A DNA stretch of 64,000 nucleotides from the NCBI GenBank assembly GCA_013339765.2, contig CM023454.1, positions 61,767,860 to 61,831,859 of the forward strand, read 5' to 3'. The position numbers and the translations under genes were made by a program. Below are positions 55,540 through 64,000 of this stretch, one piece after another (the stretch's first letter is position 1; every line of letters starts with the position of its first letter). The notes beneath the pieces are model-generated. The model saw only the letters and a list, made by a program, of their open reading frames with translations, had not been told where the DNA came from and searched no databases. Source of the DNA: Haemaphysalis longicornis (Eukaryota > Arthropoda > Arachnida > Ixodida > Ixodidae).

Positions 55540-56455
55540 ATGTACCATTTCAACAAAATAAACTCAAACCCAAACTCTAATGGTATCCTGCATCGTTTTA
55601 ATTACAACCCTACCGGTGTCAAGCGGGTTCCCATCGTTCCACGTGCTCTTCAACCGCAGATAGTGCGAGTTTTTTACGACGATGCTACGGCCGGACATTG
55701 CTTCTGGCCAGGGCCTTCCACTAGTGTTTCTAAATACGTCGCTTTCTGCGCGCCCTGCCACATCGTAAACAGCCAACCACAGCACCTGCCGGAATGCTGT
55801 CCGAGCTGAACTTCTTCGTGCTCCCGAAACCGTTCATAAATTACCTCTAGTTATCACCATCAAACAAGCGGGTTGGCAGAGCTTTTTCATAGGACACTTT
55901 CTGGTACGCTTTCTGCCTACACCCGACATGACTACAGCAATTGGGACATTTTTCTCCCTTTTGTGACATATGCGTATAATTATGCAGTTCAGCACACCAT
56001 TGCCGATTCGCCGTATAACCTTGTCAATGGGCGACTACCACCTTCTGTTCTCGGTTCATCTTTCTTTTTTGCATCTGTTGACTGCACGGCGAATCTTACC
56101 GAACAATCCCTTGCCGGTTTTGCTTACTGCCGCCAATTGGCACGGGTGAATGCTGAATCCATTCAGCATATCCCCAAGTGTCAGTACGATGCGAATCACT
56201 ACCGTGTCTCTTTTCAGTCAGGGGAGCAGCTTAGGCTCTGGACACCCTTAGACAAACCTGGTGGGTCAGAAAAGTTGCTTTTCAGATTCATCAGTCCTTA
56301 CACCGTGCTTCAGCAAATGTCCACGGTTTATTATCACGTGGCATCGAAGCACGCCGTCACCGATCGTCGCTGCCACCGAAGTGAAATTGTTCACGTTTCT
56401 CGGCTGAAGTCTCACGATCAGCGTTCGGAGACGCCCTACGCAGCGGTCATGTGAC
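55540..56455 (+). pseudogene. Gypsy 2 integrase, core deleted
   Basis: Frame 55,540-55,809 reads NSNGILHRFNYNPTGVKRVP, then VPRALQPQIVRVFYDDATAG and HCFWPGPSTSVSKYVAFCAP, the zinc-binding N-terminal domain, in which the GHLG stretch is shortened. Frame 55,873-56,454 begins at GLAELFHRTLSGTLSAYTRH, which holds the Glu of the DDE triad, and runs through IFLPFVTYAYNYAVQHTIAD to the C-terminal domain (LRLWTPLDKPGGSEKLLFRF, then SEIVHVSRLK). Only about 65 bases separate the two, where about 100 residues with both catalytic Asp are expected, so most of the core is deleted. Ends with a stop at 56,452-56,454. No 3' LTR was identified. Confidence 0.8.
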
Positions 56456-56633
56456 TGCGGTGCAGGCTTTGTTTTACCATATGTACAATCGCTCTCTTCT
56501 GGTTGCGCACCCTACCATCACCGCGTCGTGTTCATCGCGGTGACGATAGTGTCATCGACATCACCTTTCCGAATTGGTCTTCCTAGTGCTGTGACCACAA
56601 GAATAACCACCTAGAGACTCCCAGAAACTATAT
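56456..56633. other. Short unassigned spacer
   Basis: Probably Gypsy 2 downstream sequence; no LTR partner was found in the window. Confidence 0.3.
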
Positions 56634-56691
56634 GTATAGATAGATATATATCTATATTTGTATATATTTATATATATCATATGTATAATAG

Positions 56692-56727
<36 letters not shown>

Positions 56728-56763
56728 CTATCTCTCTCTCTCTATATAGATATATATATAGTT
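56634..56763. repeat. (TA)n and TATC low-complexity block
   Basis: Interrupted TA runs adjoining the 3' side of the minus-strand SINE body, just past GAGCGGCTCGTTTGG on the plus strand. Confidence 0.9.
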
Positions 56764-56995
56764 TAGAAATGAGCGGCTCGTTTGGAAATACAGAAAGAAA
56801 TACCGGCAGTCTACAACACCAAAGAAGGCATCGGAGAATGGTTAGAATATTTTTCACCGTTAGTGACGTCACAATATTATTTTCTGTTAATGAAGTGAGA
56901 AAGAACGAAAAAACACGCGGGGAGAGTGGGACCGAACCTACGCCTTTCGATTAAATCTCGAATGCCTTACCAATTCGGCTATCTGGGTGGCTGTG
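56764..56995 (-). mobile_element. tRNA-derived SINE, minus strand, with U body
   Basis: The minus strand begins CACAGCCACCCAGATAGCCG with A box TAGCCGAATTGGTAAGG (about 56,982-56,966) and B box GGTTCGGTCCC (about 56,937-56,927). A T-run follows (56,911-56,906), and then a body with GATGCCTTCTTTGGTGTTGT, AGACTGCCGGTATTTCTTTC and AACGAGCCGCTCATTTC. These body words match module U at 48.3 kb (GGTCTTCTTGACTGCC, CTTATTTCTG, CAACGAGCCCCTCATTTC). The head differs from that at 48,615. It ends at a (TA)n block, as copy 1 does. Confidence 0.6.
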
Positions 56996-57162
56996 TTCAT
57001 AAGCGACAGATACAGTTGTAGCAAACATAAGCACCCGAGAAAGTGAAGGCGAACACAGTCGCCTTTCTTGTATTTGTCTTTCGCGAAGTTAAACTTTGAA
57101 TGTGAACCCCTTCCAACTTGCCCAACTGTATCTCATTCTAATGCCCGCATTTCTTTCTTTCT

Positions 57163-57179
57163 ATATATATATATATATT
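57163..57179. repeat. Short (TA)n at PLE boundary
   Basis: Sits just outside the terminal repeat of the PLE at 57,219-59,684. Confidence 0.8.
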
Positions 57180-57218
57180 GAGGTAGTGGAACAAGCTTCT
57201 CGAGGAGCCAGAAGAAGT

Positions 57219-57300
57219 AGTTGAGAAAATGGTAGACTCACGATGAAAAAAAAAACAGTGGTTTACTGACCTTTCGAATGGAGAACCAGTCTTCATCTTG
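57219..57300 (-). repeat. PLE terminal repeat, 3' copy, hammerhead-like
   Basis: On the minus strand: CAAGATGAAGACTGGTTCTC, then CATTCGAAAGGTCAGTAAAC, ending in ACCATTTTCTCAAC. AGATGA, a stem GACTGG/CCATTC with one mismatch, then GAAA reproduces the layout of the hammerhead core CUGAUGA-stem II-GAAA with two changes in the first box. The same organisation is present at 59,684-59,603. Confidence 0.5.
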
Positions 57301-59535
57301 AGTAATATCCAACGTAGAAGTACGCACGCCTATATAGGTGCTGAAGTTTTGCTACAGTGCAACCTTGTTCAAAACATTGGCTGGCTGGGGTGGGGGAACC
57401 GGGAATGGGAGGGCACTATACATGTGCGTACAAACTTTCGCACCATTCTGCGCCTCACAAAACTCTCCGCAGCTACGTTAAAGAAAGAAGATGGGGTGCC
57501 ATAGACACCAAACTCTTTTCTAAAAAGCCCAGCAATACAAAACCTAATCCATAGAAAAAAGACAGGTAGGAAGCTGTCAAAAAACACACTCCTCGTATGA
57601 AATACACGAATATAATAATGGTGCAGTGAACGTCTCGACACACAAAATACAAAGTACAAGACCAACAAATACAGAACGAACGGCGCCGGTGACACATCTA
57701 TTTCTGAAAATCCCAATTAACGGCGGCGCGACGAATGTCAGGACAGTTTACAAGTTCACAGAAGTCACAGAAGAGCGCACGCGCGGGCAACGCAACCAAT
57801 TATTTACTAGGTGGGAAATAGGTAGGTGTGTCCTGCGTGGAAATAACAATTAAATCGGTCACCAGTAAAGGTCAACAAGTTTCCGTATATATGATCCAAG
57901 CATGTCACAGCAGAATGGAGGCATGCAAAAGAAGTGAGTAACGAATGAGAAATTTTAGGGTGAACTAAACTGTAGAAGACGAGGATGGGTGTCTGTATCG
58001 CGCGCATGAGAAATGGGGAGTGACCGCGTGAACGGTGCGTTCGTGATAACAAATTTTCCCCGAAACCAAAAGGGGCTGCCAACCGCAGTAAATGCCCCGA
58101 ACTCTCAACTGGAGTGGAAGGCGGTACGGGAGGCGTACTTGGAATGCACCTACTATTCAACCAGAAAAAGGGAGAGAGAAAAGGAAGGAGGTGAGCGTAT
58201 GGTTGCCAGCAGTGTTCGGTAGGGCGAATGAAACAAAAGAAAAAAGAAAGAAAGAAAAATGGTGAAAATGGCTGAGGTACCCACCAGAGACGGCAATTTC
58301 CCCAAACTCTCATAATGCCTTAGGATGCAGATTTGAGGTTGTGAATGAGGTACGATTCGCGGATTAGTCGATTGTGTTAAAAGAGTTGTCAAAAGAGTGC
58401 CCAAAAAGGATAACGTGTTTTGACAAGGGCAGAGATGGCAGAATTTTTGAATGTGACCTGAGATTAATAAGCCTAGTTCTGAACGACTTTTGTGTTTGCC
58501 TGATGTATTTTAGGTGGCACACCGTACACTCGAGCAAATATATCACATTGGAAATATGACAGTTCAGGTTTCCTCTCATTTTTAGACGAACGTCAGAGGC
58601 TGAACTGACCGCGGTATCTGTTGTGGACAGGTGCGTGCATCAAGGCTTCCCGCAAGGACTGCTTCCGGCGGTCGTCTGAGTCCTTATTTTAGATAAGGTC
58701 AGGACATCCACAATGTTTTGTTTCTCCTGCACACAATCCGTGGGGTCTCCGGAGAAATATGTTTTAGGCGCTCACTTTTTGTATGAATTTTAAAGTGTTT
58801 TTTTAGTATAGACGAGACTTTGGGAACAGATGCGGAATCTGTTAAAACCAAGTTCGTTTGGGGGGTGTCATTGGAGGTTTTGGTGCCTCTGAAAAGGTCT
58901 GACCGATTCAGGTTTCGTGCTCTGTCTACAGCGTTGTGAGTTTTTTTAACGGGATATTTTTGTTTCAAAAGTGCACTGATTAGATCCTGACAATTATAAT
59001 TGAAGTCCTTTTCCTTTGAGCAAATTCTACGAAAACGATAAGCTTGGCTATATGGTTTTCTGGGTTCGCAATGCTTGACGTGACTGCTTTAAAAATGTAG
59101 GTACTGTTGCTTGTCGGTCGGTTTTCGGTACAGTTTAGGGATCAGTTTGCTCTCTGAGATGAGGACGTTTACGTCAAGAAACTTAACAGTTGACGGGGAG
59201 TATTGGTAAGAAAAAGAAATCGCGGGATCCGCATAGTTAAACGCGTGTATGAATTCTAGCAGGTTCGTCGGTCTATGGGACCAAATCAGGAATACATCCT
59301 CAATGAAAACGTTAATAATAGACTGGCTCAAAGCCCTGGTTATTCAGATATTCTCCCTCCAGGACGCTCATAAATATATTGGCATAGGTTGGCGCTACGC
59401 GTGTTCCCATATATGTGTCACTTATTTGAGCGTAGTGTTTTCCATCGAACTCAAAATTGTTACGCTCTAGAATTAGCCGACAGGGGCTTAGTGTAGAGCC
59501 GTCAACAAGTTTGTCAAAGGTTGCTTCACTGTAGG

Positions 59536-59537
<2 letters not shown>

Positions 59538-59600
<63 letters not shown>
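59538..59600. repeat. (TA)n microsatellite inside PLE
   Basis: A pure TA run at the junction between the PLE terminal repeat and the truncated RT. Confidence 0.9.
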
Positions 59601-59601
<1 letters not shown>

Positions 59602-59602
59602 C

Positions 59603-59684
59603 AGTTGAGAAAATGGTACACCCACGATTAAAAACAAAAACACTGGTTTCCTTACGTTTTGATTGGATGACCAGTATTCATCTT
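59603..59684 (-). repeat. PLE terminal repeat, 5' copy, hammerhead-like
   Basis: On the minus strand: CAAGATGAATACTGGTCATC, then CAATCAAAACGTAAGGAAAC, ending in ACCATTTTCTCAAC. Matches 57,300-57,219 in order and length. GAAA is AAAA here, so this copy should not cleave. Confidence 0.5.
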
Positions 59685-59699
59685 GTGTTAACTTCTTCT

Positions 59700-60006
59700 T
59701 AACCTCCGGGCCATGACTGGAGAGTCTACGACATGTCGAGAGTGGTCGACAGAGCGTTAACCCTCTTAAGCCTACGGCAACAAGACTGCCAGAACAGAAG
59801 CCCTCGCTATGCATGTAGCGAGTTAGATTAAGTACCCAGGGGCTCGTTGAAATGAGAAAGAAATAAGGCTTTACAGCCGAGGAAACCTGGTAATGCAAAG
59901 GGGAGGACCTGATGGGTCATTGAAACAGATAAAGAATTTGGAAGAAAAAGAGAGTGGAGAAACGTTGCCCGCTGGGTGGGATCCGAACCCAACATGTTAG
60001 AACCAA
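59700..60006 (-). repeat. SINE / module U-V composite, minus strand copy
   Basis: The minus strand reads from 60,006: GTTGGGTTCGGATCCCACCC (B box of a head whose A-box half is not recognisable), then TCCACTCTCTTTTTCTTCC, body U (CAACGAGCCCCTGGGTAC, CTACATGCATAGCGAGGGC), then module V (TGTCGACCACTCTCGACATG, CTCCAGTCATGGCCCGGAGG) to about 59,700, where the PLE terminal repeat begins. This is the same U-V order as at 48.3 and 49.3 kb in opposite orientation. Confidence 0.6.
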
Positions 60007-63000
60007 AAGGTGGTTTGTAACACGTTTTCCTACGAGATTTAGACTTCACAATGTAAGTTCCGTTTTGAGAGATATCACTGAAGAGCATTCACTAAAAACT
60101 TACGTAATATTTTTAATGCACAGTATTTTTATCGGAAATCGCAATTTTTGTTGTAGTTGAGTAGCTATTGCGATTGATAATTCTTCTAACAATTAGCACA
60201 GCATGAGTATTTTGAGCATGAGGGAGAAACTCACAGACACACTGCCAAGCAGTCAAGAACCAAATACAGCTTCCACATTTCTGACTGTTAGTCAGAGTTG
60301 GGAAAGACGATTTGTGAAAGTAGAGTGGTAGATGATTTTCTGCGACTCACATCTCCGGCTAGTTCTCACTTTTCATACATATGCTCAATCCGCTGCTCGT
60401 CTTTAGTTTACACTTCTGGACAAGTTTTGCAGAATGACACCAGAGCCCGTACGCTGACTGTTCAGCCAGTTGCACACTTCCACTATGCTGCGCCGATGGC
60501 TGTGCAAAAAAAGGTACCGTGGTGTACGCATAACAACCGGTGATTGCTCTACTACTCTGGCTTCGCAGGGGAAAAAAGCATGTTTCTGCCTATGTGCGAT
60601 ACGCCAGATTAAAATTTATCATGCTCTGGAATAACTCTAAAAATATTTTATTTTTCTTTTTAGGCTTTTGTTTCCTGAGGACATAAAGGGAATAATTATG
60701 TGACAACAGTCTGACAACGTCCCTGACCTCGGTAAGGTAACAACGTGGAAGTTAACACTGTTTTGATTCGTTTAACAGAAATGTACAGAAATTACGTGTG
60801 CATATGTCATTGAGAAAAACATGATACCATACGGTTACAACTGATAATAGTGATACAAACATAGCGCATTAAAGAGAACCAAACTATACCAAAACGTATT
60901 TTCGAAACTTCGATGCCCAGCAGGCAGCCCTAATGCATTGGTGTTTCTTTTAATAGCGTGAACAAAGTGTCCAGAAAATAGGTTTAACAAATGCCGCAAG
61001 GTATTGATTGAAGAGTCTGTTGGCGTTGTACATTCATTGTGTTGGTTCAATCGAATAATCTTAATGTCGTGTTTTCCCTCGATAGAATTATGTATTCGGT
61101 TAAAAGCACATATTGTGAACTTATTCTTGCACCTGGCAAAGGCACCTGGCAGTGTTATCAAAAGTTTGTAGTTGTACACACCGAAATCGATAGGATGCTG
61201 CATCTTGAAATACATAGCCGGTGGGAAAAAAATCACAGCAAAATCAACAGTCTAACGCTCTTTTTATAAAATGTGCATTGTTATGGAGTTCGCATGTACC
61301 ATACTGTGCAGCAAACAACGCTGCAACAATACGTAACTATATTGATTCTCGACGGTACACGCGTCATGAGGCGCGGTGTTGTGAAAGCCTTCGGAAAAAT
61401 TTTCACCGCTTTCGGTTTTCAACGTTCGCCCTAATCTCAAACAAAAGGGTATTTTCGGTTGAAATTATCGCAGGTGTGATATATAATATACTTCCAACTA
61501 AGGAGCTCGGGAAAAAAAATCCCTTACAACGGTTTTTGCCAAAGTTGTTTTCCCCACTTCTACTCATTTTGTACACCCATTCTAAAACCTACCTTTCCCA
61601 ATTCACCACTGTTCCGCAGCACACAGCTGCCGCACCCCGGACCCCACGTCTTTCCTACGTCGCCAAGAGGAGGAAGCGCCAGTAGTCCGCCACCCTCGAG
61701 TTCTGACCGCCGCACAGCTCTAGTTTGAAGGCCAGGCTTCACGCACTCACCGCTACCTCGTGATTCACTAGGAACAATCGCTGTGTTCTTTTGCGCAAGT
61801 GCTGCGTGACCTGCTCTATCCAAGCTGTGTAGACTCGTATTCGAACTATAGTATTGTTAAGTTTCCATCTCCCGCATTCATTTTATTGGAAACGGTATTT
61901 TAGCTATAGTTTACAAAATATTTTGTAAATATTGGGTATTTCCCATTTGTTCAGACAGTTTCGAGGTGTGGCGTGGCTGATCCTTACGTTTCTAAGACGT
62001 TCTGCCACGCATCGGATGTGTAGGGCGTGTACTACCTTCCAACGAAACAATTCCTGAAACCAGAAACAACAAAAAGAAGTGGGCCTTCATCGAAATTGGA
62101 AGAAGAAGAGAACAAAGTAAATCAAAGTACCGTGCAGTGGTGCAGCAGCGTGATCACTATCGTCAGCGTCGTCGTTGCCCCCATCAGTGCGTGTGTCATC
62201 GGCTGGTTCTCAACATTCTCCTCCCCCAATATAGCAAAACAAGTAGGGTTCAACAATCTACATTTCTTGGTTTCTTTTTACCGCTGTTTGTGGGTCGGTT
62301 AAGAGCCGTGCGCGTCAATAGTGAAGTGTTGAATAGGCGGGTCGCTACTGTAGGCGCTAGTGCGACTAGTTTAAAGAGCAGCGCCGTTACACGACCAGAT
62401 GTAGTCATGGTAGTTTCCGTAATTATTGTCAACACTGAGTTGCTGCTTTTCTTAACAGCGACGCATTTAGTGGTTGAGGATTTCTTGGGAGGAATATTGC
62501 AAAACCGGCGCAGGCATGGGGAGGTGGAACGGCCTAGTGAGGACGAATGTGAGCGCCAAGCGCATGTACAACTCAAAAAGAGCCTGGAAAACTTTTTTTC
62601 AACTTTTTTTTCTAATTTTATGCTTGCAAAATGCAAACAGGAGACACATTAGGTAGTTTGAATAGGGGTCACAAATACCCAAGCCAAAGGTTCTCCTGAG
62701 TGCCCATTAATTTTAAAAAATGGTTGAATGTTTCTCCCAGTTTTCCTATTTTGGTGTTCTTCGAGAGCTCGAATTACGTACTTACTGGACTGTGCGGCTA
62801 TTTACCGGTTTTATTTCAGTTGCAGCAATACACACATTCGATAGCCAGTTTGTAAAAAACAGAAAAAAGCTGAAATTGAAGCCGGATGTGCTGCGAGCAA
62901 ACTCTGTAGTGCCTTTCTTAACTTTCCGCGAACCTTTCTCACAGCTACCAGACTCGAAGAACAGAGTGAAAATGTTCATTAAAAGGTTCCAACCTTACTT

Positions 63001-63217
63001 TAAAAGGGCACTGAAATAACTCGTAACCGCTGTGAACTTGCTCAAATCCTTCGGCCACTCTTGGTGCATTTCTGCACCCATTAATTGGACAAATCAATGC
63101 AAATGTGATGGCGCACCGTTTACGTGTTTTGTATATTTCCTGACTTTTTGTGTGGTTCTTGTCCTACCAGGCTCAGCTTGATGGCCCCCGCTGCGCGGCT
63201 GAGCTGATTTGGTATGA
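60007..63217. other. Unassigned region
   Basis: No recognisable gene or TE. Frames at 60,835-61,236 (minus, 133 codons), 61,221-61,685 (plus, 154) and 62,137-62,652 (plus, 171) have no motif. The last overlaps another frame (62,027-62,302) that codes for one hydrophobic segment, and neither shows splice or start context that I can defend. A 20-base AT palindrome lies at 61,910-61,929. Confidence 0.35.
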
Positions 63218-63436
63218 TTATTTCAGTAGAACGAGGGCGCCACAGGCGGGACATTCCTCCCAAATAACAAAAAACGTGATATCGTCAGCATAAATACGTT
63301 TACTGGCAGTAATTTCTACAATTGCACTGTTATTTCTCCTGTCAGCGGGTATTAGGAACAGTAAAAAAAACGCAGAATTCCTGACCTTGTTTTCTTTGTG
63401 ACCGACAAGAAGGTAACCATTTGCAACGCATTTCAT
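63218..63436 (-). pseudogene. Possible LINE RT catalytic fragment
   Basis: The minus frame contains KRIYADDITFFVIWEE (about 63,300-63,252), a good match to the IYADDITLWV catalytic box of I/R1-type LINEs. Upstream FFLLFLIPADRRNNSAIVEI could be the worn LFNLALIPLARxLExIE segment at the correct distance. Nothing else of the element is readable. Confidence 0.4.
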
Positions 63437-64000
63437 TTATGGCTGAATATTTCGTACCAACAAAAAATATTTTAAACCTACGAATTTTTACTCTCAATGA
63501 AGTAACAAATGTTACCGAAGAGAGAACTTGAAAGACATGTTTCATTTCCAAGAATCGCGAGGAATCCTCCTCTTCCTATTGACTGTATATGTGTGAATTC
63601 AGTTTTGTGATGGGATTTAGGTACAGGTATTTTTTTGCCATTTAAGCAGGAGTCGGGTTACTTATACCCCGGGCTTTTAAAAATGTTTCTCTACGGTGAA
63701 CACATTTTGATATCAGATAGTCGAAGGTGCGTGACCGACCGACTAATAGGCCTTCTCAGCCCTATTTATGATGTGTTACTCTTCTTTCGTCGATGGACGC
63801 CCGATAGTCACTGTTATTAACAGCGAAGTTTTTAAGCAAGTCGTTTTTTGCGTGCTCGCAAAAAAGAATTCTAAGTAAGGTCAAAATGCACGCGAGCATG
63901 CGCGTTTGCGCGCGATTCTCGCGAAGAGCTCCCGGCAGATGAAACAAACAAGAAAAGGCCCAATGTGCCCCCATTCCAGCGCAAATCAATTCTGGCACAT
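63437..64000. other. Unassigned end of window
   Basis: No gene seen. The last 150 bases are richer in CpG (GCGCGTTTGCGCGCGATTCT). Confidence 0.35.

Larger units (their letters stand above)
57219..59684 (-). mobile_element. Penelope-like element with two terminal repeats
   Basis: A minus-strand PLE bounded by two similar ~82-bp direct repeats (59,603-59,684 and 57,219-57,300). Reading downward, the RT is YAQISDTYMGTRVAPTYANI (about 59,430-59,370), the catalytic region in frame 59,331-59,089 as FIEDVFLIWSHRPTNLLEFI (the YxDD box is FIED, 59,307-59,296) and LYRKPTDKQQYLHF. A linker follows in frame 58,968-58,699. The GIY-YIG domain in frame 58,579-58,364 reads VIYLLECTVCHLKYIRQTQK, with YIR in place of YIG. 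A long pyrimidine-rich 3' region follows to 57,300. The RT N-terminus is missing at a (TA)n run (59,538-59,600). Few frame breaks, but changed key residues make activity unlikely. Confidence 0.8.

Noticed and set aside
57807..58313. Minus-strand frame of 168 codons rich in Phe, Ser and Pro
   Set aside because: Lies in the pyrimidine-rich 3' region of the PLE; low-complexity composition and no motif.
61910..61929. Perfect 20-base AT palindrome as an operator or transposon tip
   Set aside because: No partner or target duplication found, and AT palindromes of this size arise easily in AT-rich DNA.
62137..62652. Plus-strand frame of 171 codons
   Set aside because: No domain, no supported start or splice signals, and overlapped by other open frames including 62,250-62,636 on the minus strand.

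Overview
The window reads as nuclear intergenic DNA of an arthropod, most likely a hard (ixodid) tick. The inference rests on repeat content. There are tRNA-derived SINEs ending in (AATC)n of the type called Ruka in ticks, several Penelope-like retroelements (PLEs) with GIY-YIG endonuclease remnants, and LINE tails of the form AATAAA-(CT)n. There are also RTE LINEs ending in (GATGAT)n and chelicerate-type Ty3/Gypsy elements. I see no operons, rRNA, CRISPR or bacterial signals. No open reading frame can be assigned to a host single-copy gene; almost every recognisable coding stretch is a decayed transposable-element (TE) gene.

Layout. 0.95-3.53 kb (+): an I-superfamily LINE relic (RT, RNase H, zinc knuckle) split by a GC-rich element with inverted 16-bp termini. 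7.56-7.83 kb (-): a tRNA-derived SINE. 11.2-11.8 kb (+): a PLE endonuclease relic. 13.7-14.1 kb: a SINE tail and a LINE 3' tail. 14.5-16.2 kb (+): LTR-like sequence plus a gag-like N-terminus (family A). 16.88-23.40 kb: a degenerate tandem array of about 223 bp per unit, never annotated as a gene, broken by a CR1-like LINE (20.36-21.94) and by a SINE with a clean 13-bp target-site duplication. 23.9-26.1 kb (-): a PLE whose RT is split by a GC-rich insertion just before its catalytic VDD. 27.2-27.45 kb (+): a further PLE endonuclease relic. 31.3-32.6 kb (-): an RTE LINE.

33.1-41.4 kb is a three-layer nest. A family-A LTR contains a Ty3/Gypsy element (B, minus strand; LTRs 33,376-33,803 and 40,454-40,801). 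Element B's integrase is in turn split by a plus-strand I-type LINE. Element B is bordered by an exact-length 69-bp duplication of its target, far longer than the 4-6 bp usual for the family. 42.4-43.3 kb (-): another family-A copy. 46.1-47.9 kb (+): a second RTE LINE.

48.2-60.0 kb is a modular PLE/SINE neighbourhood. It holds repeated SINE bodies with tRNA-like heads, (TA)n blocks at similar positions, hammerhead-ribozyme-like cores, a minus-strand PLE (51.2-52.0), and a second Gypsy (52.0-56.45, +) with a ~0.93-kb insertion in its RT. A minus-strand PLE (57.2-59.7) is bounded by two ~82-bp direct copies carrying the hammerhead-like motif. 60-64 kb is mostly unassigned, with a possible LINE RT scrap at 63.2-63.4 kb.

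The elements do not work together as a pathway. They record successive insertions, and their nesting gives a relative chronology. The parts least explained by known families are the 223-bp array, the GC-rich inserts (1.28-1.77, 24.73-25.34, 49.92-50.91, 53.2-54.1 kb) and the 69-bp duplication around Gypsy B. All alignments here were done by eye; percent identities are hand counts on short stretches only.
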